Source: Verrucomicrobiota bacterium
GTDB lineage: Bacteria; Verrucomicrobiota; Verrucomicrobiia; Limisphaerales; UBA1319
Direction of reading: 5' to 3'
NCBI GenBank assembly: GCA_022711435.1
Contig: JAKLFB010000005.1
Location: 143,968-207,967, forward strand
DNA: 64,000 bases
Shown here in pieces: positions 1 to 7,965 of this stretch (its first letter is position 1; every line of letters starts with the position of its first letter). The notes beneath the pieces were generated by a model that was not told the origin of the DNA, did no database searches, and saw only the letters and a list, made by a program, of their open reading frames with translations. The translations under genes and the position numbers were made by a program.

Positions 1-1028
1 GCTTCCTGGGCCCAGCGAACGGCTTGTTCGTTGCGCTCGACCGTGCTGCCCTTGCGCAGGGAGGCCAATATCTCCGGATCGCCTGATTCCAGCCCGTAGA
101 GCACCTGCCAGCACCCCGCCGCCCTCATGCGCCGCAATAGCTCCGGTGTCACGGTGTTGACGTGCGTCAGGCAGGTCCACGGAAACCGCCAGCGCTTGGC
201 CCGCAGCCCGTCGCAGATCTCCATCACCCGCCGCGGATCGAACGTGAACGTGTCGTCGAAAAACCGGATCTCGAGCGCCTTGTGCCGATGCAGGCATTCA
301 TCGACCTCCGCCAGCACCCGCTCCGGGCTGTGGGCGCGCGCCGCATTCCCAAAGACGGTCCGATCGCAGAACGTGCATCGATAGGGGCAGCCGCGCGAGG
401 TGATCACGGTGGCCAGAGGCAGCCGCCGATAGGAGGCGGGCGTGGGCGAGTAGGCAGCCAGCGGCGGCAGCAACCCCCTCGCCGGCATCGGCAGCCGGTC
501 CAGATCCTGGATATACGGGCGGGGCTCCGTCACCACCACCCGGCCCTCTCGCCGAATCGCCAATCCCGGCACCTTCGCCAGGTCGCCAGACGCGCCTTGC
601 TCGATATGCCGCGCCACGTCGAGCATGGTCCATTCGCCTTCGCCCACGACGCCGATGTCGAAATCATCCCCCGCGAGCGCCAGCGCAGGCACGGCCGAAA
701 CATGGGCGCCTCCCAGGACGAGCACAGACTCCGGCATCTGGCTCCGGATGCGCCGCGCCGTAATGCACGCCTCTTCGAATGCCGGCGTCGTGCTGGTGAT
801 GCCCACAACCCGCGGCTGGAAAGCGATCAGCGCCGCCATCAGCGAGTCCAAGGAAAGCCCGAGGGTGCAATCGTAGATCCGGGCGGGATATCCGTGCTGC
901 TCGAGGACGGCGGCCAGATAGGCCAAGCCCAGCGGCGGAACGAGGTTGACCACGGCCTTCATGCTGGCGGTCTTCCCGGCCACATGGTCAGCCGTGTACG
1001 GCGGCGCGATGAGTGCGATCCGTGTCAA
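1..1028 (-). CDS. B12-binding radical SAM protein, 3' end cut by window edge
   Basis: About 342 residues are visible; the C-terminus lies beyond the left edge. The N-terminal part (MTRIALIAPPY..., then LVPPLGLAYLAAVLEQHGY and VLGGAHVSA) matches a cobalamin-binding fold as in B12-dependent radical SAM methyltransferases. The central motif CPYRCTFC is the CxxxCxxC [4Fe-4S]/SAM site, followed by FFDDTFTFD and LYGLESGD typical of the radical SAM barrel. The frame is closed upstream by a stop directly before the preceding gene's end, so the start is most likely TTG at 1028, 6 bases after the upstream stop; no ATG is available. It is the last visible gene of the minus-strand RiPP-like run. The substrate is unknown; peptide C-methylation is a possibility from context only. 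Confidence 0.85.
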   Translation of the reverse strand, partial: MTRIALIAPPYTADHVAGKTASMKAVVNLVPPLGLAYLAAVLEQHGYPARIYDCTLGLSLDSLMAALIAFQPRVVGITSTTPAFEEACITARRIRSQMPESVLVLGGAHVSAVPALALAGDDFDIGVVGEGEWTMLDVARHIEQGASGDLAKVPGLAIRREGRVVVTEPRPYIQDLDRLPMPARGLLPPLAAYSPTPASYRRLPLATVITSRGCPYRCTFCDRTVFGNAARAHSPERVLAEVDECLHRHKALEIRFFDDTFTFDPRRVMEICDGLRAKRWRFPWTCLTHVNTVTPELLRRMRAAGCWQVLYGLESGDPEILASLRKGSTVERNEQAVRWAQE

Positions 1029-1034
1029 TCTCAG

Positions 1035-2381
1035 CTAAGGTTCTGTGCAACAGTTCTTTCCGCCCTTGACGGGGCGGCGCCCCCGCGTCCAGATCCACTC
1101 ATACCCCAGCAGCGACAAGAGAATCAAGCAGCCATCGTATGGCAAGCGGTATCGGGGCGCGCCGTAGAAAACGAACGCAACCAGCGTGATGCCCAGCAGC
1201 GGCAGCACCAGCATCCCCTTGGCAAAGGCCGGAATCCGATCCCTCGCTCCGCTCGATGGCGCCGCGGGTCCGCCGCCATCGCGACTCGCGAGCCGTGCCG
1301 GCAGCGGCGCCGCCAGCCCCATCAGCGCCGGCAGCAGCAGGAACAGGCAAACCCCCGCCCTCAACCACCGCTCGAGCCGGGGCTGAATCTCGGCCAGCGG
1401 CCAATAGGGCGCCGCCCCATACAGATCCAGCACGTGCTCGACGGAATAGGTCAGCCAGGTCATGGGATGCTCCCGGAGGAAATCCCACGTCGTCCGGAGC
1501 AGGAAAAAACCGTCGAGAATGTCGTGATTGAGGATGATCGGCTCGTTCTTGGCCTTATAGTAGAGAGCGGGAGGCGTGCTGTGAACCCAGCGCCCGCCTT
1601 CGCGGTCCATGCCCACGACATACTTCGCGTAGGTGCGGCCGTGCAGGAGCTCGAGCGCGATGCTGGCGACGGCCCGGCGGGCCGGATCTTCCGCAGGCGC
1701 GGCGCTCTTCTGCCCGCTGGCGAGGCCGATCGCCAGCACCGCGCCAGCCAGCCCCGCGAACAACCACCGCTGCCGGCGCAACAGCCCGTACCACGCGCTC
1801 GCAATCGGCAGAAGCACGGCCAGCAGCCACACGTTCTCCTTGAACTCGGCCGCCAGGGCAAAGGCCGTGCCCGAAAGCACCCCGCCCAGGAAATGAGCGG
1901 CCGAGCCCCGCCAGCCGCGCAAATAGAAATAATAGCCGGCGACCAACAGAAACATGAAGAGCGTCTCCGTCAGAAGGAAGCAGCATTGGCACGCAAAGGG
2001 CACGTAGACCGCCGCCGCCAGCAACGCCCCCCTCCCCAGCGCCCGCCCCAGCAGCTGGACCCCGATCAGCCCGATCAGGACCGACGTGATCAGGTCGGCG
2101 CCGATGTTCAGCCAGGGGAATGTTCGGACCGGATCGAGGCCCGCATGGCGCATCGTCGCACAGAGCTTCGGAACGGCCAGGCACGCGATGGATTCGTCGT
2201 AGGCGCTGAGCGGCTCGCCGCGGTAGATCTGGTCGCCAAGCCCCGCGTAATACTCCATGTCCGAAAACCGGTTCAGCATCGGCGCCTGCGCCAGGAAGTG
2301 CCAGCAGGCCAATCGCATCGCAAGACCCACCGCCACACAGGCCGCCAGCCAGGATCCTCCAATGGCTTGAAGCGCCGTCAT
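1035..2381 (-). CDS. polytopic membrane protein, PMT/ArnT-like glycosyltransferase
   Basis: 448 residues with many hydrophobic segments. The N-terminal half has an acidic motif in the first periplasmic loop (NRFSDMEYYAGLGDQIY), which fits the GT-C fold of dolichol-phosphate-mannose and ArnT-type glycosyltransferases, where an Asp in loop 1 is catalytic. The start at 2381 was chosen because AGGA lies at a suitable distance upstream and it begins just after the preceding radical SAM gene ends at 2389; longer in-frame starts overlap that gene. If it is a GT-C enzyme it would transfer sugar from a lipid carrier in the periplasm. Family assignment is by topology and loop motif only. Confidence 0.65.
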   Translation of the reverse strand: MTALQAIGGSWLAACVAVGLAMRLACWHFLAQAPMLNRFSDMEYYAGLGDQIYRGEPLSAYDESIACLAVPKLCATMRHAGLDPVRTFPWLNIGADLITSVLIGLIGVQLLGRALGRGALLAAAVYVPFACQCCFLLTETLFMFLLVAGYYFYLRGWRGSAAHFLGGVLSGTAFALAAEFKENVWLLAVLLPIASAWYGLLRRQRWLFAGLAGAVLAIGLASGQKSAAPAEDPARRAVASIALELLHGRTYAKYVVGMDREGGRWVHSTPPALYYKAKNEPIILNHDILDGFFLLRTTWDFLREHPMTWLTYSVEHVLDLYGAAPYWPLAEIQPRLERWLRAGVCLFLLLPALMGLAAPLPARLASRDGGGPAAPSSGARDRIPAFAKGMLVLPLLGITLVAFVFYGAPRYRLPYDGCLILLSLLGYEWIWTRGRRPVKGGKNCCTEP

Positions 2382-2388
2382 TCGAATC

Positions 2389-4344
2389 CTAAACACCGTC
2401 GTATGTATAGGCCCGCTCTTCCTGGACGGCGCGCAGGAAGAAGTTGTCATTCTTATCCGCGAGGTTCTTCTCCCTGGCAACTGAATCCAGGCCGAGGAAC
2501 AGGAACCGGCCGCCGTCCTCGACAAGATAGCCGCGCTGCATCAGCTCCTCGATGGCCTGCTCGAGATCGGGCGGGCCAGAACCGAGGCCGGCTTGCCGCG
2601 CGGCCCGCTCGAGATCCTCCCAGCGGCACGGCTCGCGAGCGGCCAGGAGAATCGCTTTGGCAATCCCTCCGTAGCAATCGGTCCGGCCGCACCCGCCCCG
2701 CCGGTCGCGCACGATGAGCTGGCCGTCCTGGGCGACAAAATCGAGCTTCGATCGGCGCGATTCGCTCTTCCAGGCGGCGATGGCCGCCTGCGCCGAGCGG
2801 CTGCAGGCCGGCGGGCCGATGGGGCACATCCGGCCGCCATGCTGGTTGCGGTCTTGGAAACAATAGGCAAATTCCGCAATCGCCGCCTCCGGCAGCGCGT
2901 AGATATAGCGGTAAGCTCTACTGGGGTCGAGCTGCATGCCCCACCGGCCCGCCTCCCGATAGAGCGGGCTGTGCCGATCGATCGAAATGCGGATCAGCTG
3001 CTTCGGAGGCGGCAGATGGTAGAGCTTGGGCATCACCGCCGCCATCGCCTCGTAGTCCGCTTGAGTCTCGCCCGGTATCCCCGCGATGATATGCCAGATG
3101 ACGTCGATCCCCAGCTCGCTGGTCATCACCAGAAAATGCAGGTTGTCGAGCAGCGTCCCCCCCTTGCGCATGATCTCCAGGAGGCGCGTCGACAGGCTCT
3201 CCAGACCGGCCCCGAGATATCGGACGCCCGCCGATCGCAGCACTTCCAGCTGCGAACGCGTCGCCCCCACGGTGATCTCCTGCCACATCGCCCGGTAGGG
3301 TCGGCTGGACCGCAGCCGCGGAAACGCCCCTTCCAGCAGGGCCGGATTGATCACGTTGTCGCTCACCATCACGTAGTGGACCTGATACCGCGCGCAGAGC
3401 TCGGATAATTCCTGGACAAAACGCTCAGGGCTCTTCCCTCGAAAAAGATTGCGCGGGCCGTTCAAGCCGCAAAACAAACACTGCCGGCGCTGCCCTTTCC
3501 AGCAGCCGCGCGAGCCCTCCATCGGGATCGAGTAGAAATGCCGCTGCCAGCCTTCGCCTTTTCTCAGCAGATCGAAGTAATCGCTGTAGTCGGGTGCCGG
3601 CAGATCGTCGAGACGCGGGACCATGTCCGGCTCGACATCCGCCGCCCGCACCCCGGAGCCGCCCTCGAGCCAGCGGCGCGATACGATCCCCCTTTCAGGG
3701 AACGCATTCCGCTCCGGATCCTCGAGCCATCCGGCCAGATCCACCAGGCACCGCTCGCCCTCGCCAATGCAGACGTAATCGATGAAATCAAAGGCCTTCA
3801 GCAACCCGATGCCCATCTCGGCCATGCAGTTCGCGCCGCCAAAAACGATCGGCTTGCCCGGGTAGCGAGCCCGAAGGCGCCGCGCCAGCGCCAGCGAGGC
3901 CGCATTCTGCTCGTAGCAGGTGCTGAAACCCAGGAGGCCATACCGGCCAAGATCGCGCGCCGCGACCTCCTCGAGCCAGGCCTTGGCCTTGGCCTCGACG
4001 GCGCGCATCCGGCGGATGTGGCCCAGATAAACGGCCCGGTTCAGCACAAGGGCATTGTCGACACCGCGCATCGCCGGCCGAATGATCTCGCGAAAAAAAA
4101 CCTCCCAGTCCGGGATCTGATCGTTCAGCAGCCCCGCGAAAATGCGTTCGCCGAGCAACACGGGCGACGCCCAGCCTTGCAGGAATGAGTACTCGTCCGG
4201 GCCAATGTGGCGCGCGAACTCGAGCGCGAGGTTGCCGACCGTGCAGCCATGGCCCGCCTGGCGCAAGCAGGCCTTCAGCAAGCCGGCCCCCAGGTGCGGA
4301 GAGTGCACGATCCCAAACGGCAAATAGTGGATCAGAACTTCCAC
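2389..4344 (-). CDS. RiPP maturation radical SAM protein 1 family (copy 1)
   Basis: 651 residues. The N-terminus resembles a B12-binding domain (IHYLPFGIVHSPHLGAG, FGGANCMAEMG, IGEGERCLVDL). The cluster motif is SRGCWKGQRRQCLFCGLNG, i.e. Cys-x7-Cys-x2-Cys, the unusual spacing of the RiPP maturation radical SAM protein 1 family (TIGR03975 as I remember it) instead of CxxxCxxC. YLGAGLESLSTRLL and HIIAGIPGE are the barrel motifs. The C-terminal 130 residues include CGRTDCYGG and a small helical domain. Start ATG at 4344 overlaps the end of the exporter gene by 13 bases, so the two are probably translationally coupled. It likely modifies the peptide encoded in this locus. The exact chemistry cannot be read from sequence. 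Confidence 0.85.
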   Translation of the reverse strand: MEVLIHYLPFGIVHSPHLGAGLLKACLRQAGHGCTVGNLALEFARHIGPDEYSFLQGWASPVLLGERIFAGLLNDQIPDWEVFFREIIRPAMRGVDNALVLNRAVYLGHIRRMRAVEAKAKAWLEEVAARDLGRYGLLGFSTCYEQNAASLALARRLRARYPGKPIVFGGANCMAEMGIGLLKAFDFIDYVCIGEGERCLVDLAGWLEDPERNAFPERGIVSRRWLEGGSGVRAADVEPDMVPRLDDLPAPDYSDYFDLLRKGEGWQRHFYSIPMEGSRGCWKGQRRQCLFCGLNGPRNLFRGKSPERFVQELSELCARYQVHYVMVSDNVINPALLEGAFPRLRSSRPYRAMWQEITVGATRSQLEVLRSAGVRYLGAGLESLSTRLLEIMRKGGTLLDNLHFLVMTSELGIDVIWHIIAGIPGETQADYEAMAAVMPKLYHLPPPKQLIRISIDRHSPLYREAGRWGMQLDPSRAYRYIYALPEAAIAEFAYCFQDRNQHGGRMCPIGPPACSRSAQAAIAAWKSESRRSKLDFVAQDGQLIVRDRRGGCGRTDCYGGIAKAILLAAREPCRWEDLERAARQAGLGSGPPDLEQAIEELMQRGYLVEDGGRFLFLGLDSVAREKNLADKNDNFFLRAVQEERAYTYDGV

Positions 4345-6152
4345 GGATCAAACCGGTTCAGGCCGGACATGCCGCCCCCCGCGGGAGGATCGACGATGCC
4401 GCCCCGGCGTTTCCGGCCGATGCCCACCCGGTCTTCGCCGGTTTCGGGCCCGGCCGGCAATCCGGCAGAATAGCGGGCGCCGGGACGTGTCGGCAGATCG
4501 ACGATCGAGTCCGCCAGCTCCCGATCCTGCGCGTCCTGGCTCATCATGATCAGCAGCAGATCCGGACGCGCCGCCCGCAGGCCGGACACGATCCGCCGGC
4601 GGACGTCAAATGGGATGTGCGACAGAGCCTCGTCCAGGATGAGGACATGAGGCTCATGATACATCGCGAACGCCATGAACAGCCTCTGGCACTCCCCATC
4701 CGAGATCAGGTTCCAATCCATCGCGATGGGGTTCCGGATCCCCAGCGGCAACGAGTCGATCAGCTCCGCGCATTGGCAGATGTCGAGGCACCGCTCGAGC
4801 CGGGCCTGATCGAGCTGGCTGTCGGGGTGGCTCAGCTCGCAGTTTTCGGCGATGGTTCCCGCCGGCCAGTAGCCCTCTTTCTCGAGGTAGACGATGCGGC
4901 AGGCCGCCGGCGGCGCAATCCCCGGCATCCCCTCGAAGCCATACTCCCCCTCGAGCATCGGCAGAAGGCCGGCCAGCACCAGGCCCGTCGTCGTCTTGCC
5001 CGACCCGTTCGGACCCGCCAGCAGATAGCTCCGGCCAGGATCGAACTCGAGGTCCAGCAGCCGGATCCGCTGATCCCCGCGCAGGACCGTCGCGCGCCGG
5101 AGCTGCAGGCGCCGCAGCGGCCCCTCGAGCGCGCCGCTCGAAGGCGCCTCGGCCGGCGCCAGGGCCGGAGTCCGCCGGTCGCGCAAATCGTAAATCCAGT
5201 AAAACCGCTTCAAGGCCGCCCGCGTCTCCTGAAAGCCAAGAAAGAAATTGATGAGATAATGGATGGGGATCGCCATGCGACCATAGAGCACCAGAAACGC
5301 AAAGATGGTGCCCAGCGACTCGATGATTGAGCCCTGCTGGAAGCCCAGGAAGAGGATGAAGAACGTGAAGATGATGTGCGCATGCCCCGCGCCGGAACCC
5401 AGCGCTGTCTCGATCATGCGCATGTTGATCTCGATCCGCCACCGGGGACGATACTTCTCGATCCACTGGCCCAGGACCGGCGACAGCAACCGGAACACCT
5501 TCAGGGTCACAATGCCGGATAGCATGTTCTGAATCCGGCCGCTGAGGTCCTGGTCGATCTGCCGTATGGCCGTCTGGCGCCGGAGCAGCACCCCGGCGAA
5601 ACGGATCTGAAAAAGAAACAGCAGGGCAAAAAACACCAGGCAGATCAGCGCCAGCCGAGCATTGAAATAGAGCATCAGGCCAAAACAGCCCAGCAGCAGC
5701 AGGACGTTGGTATACAAACCGGTCAGATCGGAGAAGACAAAGCCAGCAACCCGCAGGGTGTCGTTGAACAGGCAATAGAGCAGATCCCCGCGCGGCAGCG
5801 ACTTGACCACCGACAGATCCTTCCCCAGGAAGTTCTGCAGCGCATCATGCAGGATCCGGACGTGGATGCGGTAGGCGAGGTGAAGCCCGAAGTAGTTCAA
5901 GACCAGCTCCGTCGAAAACCGGGCGCCGTAATAGAGCAGCGCCAGCCCGCTGATGGCCAGGAAGGGCCTCAGATCCCGGTGCATGACCACCTGCTGCGTC
6001 GCCATCTGAATCAGAAACGGCTCCGTGAGCGTCAGCGGGATGGCCACCAGCACTATCAGCGCCATCAGCAGCGCCAGCCGCCAGCGGTCGGCGCTCAGAT
6101 ACCTCAGAGCCCGCCGCGAATGGTTCAGACTTGACGTGTGACTCGATTGCAC
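4332..6152 (-). CDS. ABC exporter, fused permease and ATPase, divergent motifs
   Basis: 606 residues: six-helix type I exporter domain (residues about 20-320), then an ATPase (about 350-570). Walker A GPNGSGKTT and Walker B VLILDEAL are intact. The ABC signature is degenerate (ISDGECQRL in place of LSGGQ), and the switch-region His after Walker B is absent (MMSQDAQ). A Cys-rich stretch CLDICQCAEL precedes the signature. There is no N-terminal C39 peptidase domain, so any leader cleavage must come from another protein. Start is GTG at 6152; an ATG giving a full first helix was not found. The gene sits between two radical SAM genes of the RiPP-like locus, which suggests export of the modified product. 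Confidence 0.85.
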   Translation of the reverse strand: MQSSHTSSLNHSRRALRYLSADRWRLALLMALIVLVAIPLTLTEPFLIQMATQQVVMHRDLRPFLAISGLALLYYGARFSTELVLNYFGLHLAYRIHVRILHDALQNFLGKDLSVVKSLPRGDLLYCLFNDTLRVAGFVFSDLTGLYTNVLLLLGCFGLMLYFNARLALICLVFFALLFLFQIRFAGVLLRRQTAIRQIDQDLSGRIQNMLSGIVTLKVFRLLSPVLGQWIEKYRPRWRIEINMRMIETALGSGAGHAHIIFTFFILFLGFQQGSIIESLGTIFAFLVLYGRMAIPIHYLINFFLGFQETRAALKRFYWIYDLRDRRTPALAPAEAPSSGALEGPLRRLQLRRATVLRGDQRIRLLDLEFDPGRSYLLAGPNGSGKTTTGLVLAGLLPMLEGEYGFEGMPGIAPPAACRIVYLEKEGYWPAGTIAENCELSHPDSQLDQARLERCLDICQCAELIDSLPLGIRNPIAMDWNLISDGECQRLFMAFAMYHEPHVLILDEALSHIPFDVRRRIVSGLRAARPDLLLIMMSQDAQDRELADSIVDLPTRPGARYSAGLPAGPETGEDRVGIGRKRRGGIVDPPAGGGMSGLNRFDPWKF

Positions 6153-6225
6153 CTCGCTGCTTATGATGAGCTCGGTTCACTGTAGCCGCCGAGAACACCA
6201 TTGACACGCAAAAAAGCGGAACGCT

Positions 6226-7965
6226 TCAGCGCGCGACGCGGCCGGCCGGCGCCGCGGGGCCCGGATCAAGGCGATCCCCATGTTCCAGCGGCTCGCTGGC
6301 CTTGGCGCTGCGGCCCAAAGCCACCCACTCGAGTATCCCGTCGGCGGTCGAATCGACATCGAGCGGCAGGACCGTCAGGCTGGGGGCGCCCGCCCGGCGA
6401 TTGCCAAGAAGGACGATGCCAGCCGCCTCCCCCTCGAGCGCGAGGGCGGCCGGCTCGGCCGCAGGCTTCAGGGAGACACCCGCCGGAAGCTGCAGCCAGG
6501 CGGGTCGATCGTAGCCCAGCGAGATGATCAACAGACAGTCCATCCGGCACCAGAGGGTGAAGAAACCTGTCGCGCCATAATGATCGGGCAGGAGGAATCC
6601 GTCCTCCCGCCGATGGATCCACTTCACCGGAAATGCCGCTTGCAGCAAGGGCCTCACAGGCTGGATCTGAGCACCAGCTTCGGCGATCGCGCGCTCGTAG
6701 GCCGGCAGGCCGCCGTAGCCGAACGCCTCCTTGGTATCGGCTCGCTGCCAGTACATCAGGCCGCAGGGCGCAACCGACAGGCATGCGAAGATGAGCCTTC
6801 GGATCTCCACCTCCGGCAGGCGATCTGCCGGACGATTGGTCGCAACGAACAACCCTGGCAGAACGACCTGGCGGGCGGGCTCGATCAGCGCCCGGTCGAA
6901 CGAGAGCCAGAACAGCACGTCCTCGAGAGTCCCGCCCGCAGTCTGGATCTCGAACGTGTTGCACCCGACAAAATCCGACAGGCGCCCGTATACGTAATGC
7001 GAGCGCGGCCGATTGGCCGCATGAAGATGGATCAGCGCGGCGGGCCGGGACGCGGGCCGGATCGATGGCTGATCCTCCCGCACGGAAGGCAGCCGCTCGA
7101 GCATCCGCCGCGCATCGTCCAGGTAGGTGCCAATGGGCAATCCACGCTCCCGCTCGACAGCGCAAAAATCGACGTCCAGCTCGAAGATCCGGCCGCCCTG
7201 GCGGCGGAGCGGGCCCGCCGGATCCAGATGAAGCTCCGCGCGAGTGTCGTCCTGGCATTCGGCGAGAAAGAATTGGGGCTCGACGGCAACCTCCGCAGCC
7301 TGGATCCATTGGCCGCCTGCCATCAGGATGACCGAGCATGCGGCGCCCGCCGGCGGGGCGTCCTGGACGCGGATCCTGACCATGCCTTGGGAGGGAACCC
7401 GGATGGGCTTGAACGGAGGCAGCTCGATCCCGTTGAGCCGGAGGGAATCGATCGCGCGGTCCTGATCGGACGTGTTGGCGACCGTGAGCCAGGCCTCCGA
7501 GCCCGTCCTGACCAGGTCGCGAACAATCAGATCGGCCCGGCGGGCCCGCTCGGCCTGCAGCACAAAGTTCGTCGCAAGCGGCATGACCCGGCAGTCGACG
7601 ATCTCGTCGCGGTGGCTCGGGTCCGCCAGCGGGATCCGGATCTCGATGACCTGCTCATGATCCCAGACCTGGACAAAGGGCGCCGGCCGCCACGACCCGT
7701 TTCGGGTCTTGGCCGTAACTGCCGCCGACAGTCGGGCCCGCCACACCGGCAGCGGAGGACCCTCGATCTTCAGCAGGAGGCGGTACATCCCCGGATCGTG
7801 AAGCGAGTGCTCCTGGAACAGCACCAGCGGCGGGTATTGCGCGTTGAGCGCGAGCTTCGGGCCTCTCCAGGAAGCCGGCCAATCGATCATCGGCGCGATG
7901 AGCCATGCCAGCAGGAGGACCAGCAGGAGAAACAGGCTCGGGAACCAGACCTTACGAAAAAACAT
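6226..7965 (-). CDS. membrane-anchored periplasmic protein of unknown function
   Basis: 579 residues. One N-terminal hydrophobic segment (FPSLFLLLVLLLAWLIAPM) anchors a large exported domain. Beta-rich parts at the N- and C-terminal ends flank a middle region (LAAECQ..., GTYLDDARRML, ALIHLHAANRP, CGLMYWQRADTKEAFGYGG) that faintly resembles a glycoside-hydrolase-like TIM barrel; I cannot name a family. Start ATG at 7965 overlaps the end of the preceding radical SAM gene by 14 bases, and 73 bases separate its stop from the ABC exporter, so it belongs to the same transcription unit. It may act on the exported product or on the envelope, but this is inferred from position only. Confidence 0.6.
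   Translation of the reverse strand: MFFRKVWFPSLFLLLVLLLAWLIAPMIDWPASWRGPKLALNAQYPPLVLFQEHSLHDPGMYRLLLKIEGPPLPVWRARLSAAVTAKTRNGSWRPAPFVQVWDHEQVIEIRIPLADPSHRDEIVDCRVMPLATNFVLQAERARRADLIVRDLVRTGSEAWLTVANTSDQDRAIDSLRLNGIELPPFKPIRVPSQGMVRIRVQDAPPAGAACSVILMAGGQWIQAAEVAVEPQFFLAECQDDTRAELHLDPAGPLRRQGGRIFELDVDFCAVERERGLPIGTYLDDARRMLERLPSVREDQPSIRPASRPAALIHLHAANRPRSHYVYGRLSDFVGCNTFEIQTAGGTLEDVLFWLSFDRALIEPARQVVLPGLFVATNRPADRLPEVEIRRLIFACLSVAPCGLMYWQRADTKEAFGYGGLPAYERAIAEAGAQIQPVRPLLQAAFPVKWIHRREDGFLLPDHYGATGFFTLWCRMDCLLIISLGYDRPAWLQLPAGVSLKPAAEPAALALEGEAAGIVLLGNRRAGAPSLTVLPLDVDSTADGILEWVALGRSAKASEPLEHGDRLDPGPAAPAGRVAR

Noticed and set aside
162..2717. Long plus-strand open frame of 851 codons
   Set aside because: Arg/Pro/Gln-rich shadow of three minus-strand genes with clear radical SAM and membrane motifs; it arises from high GC content.
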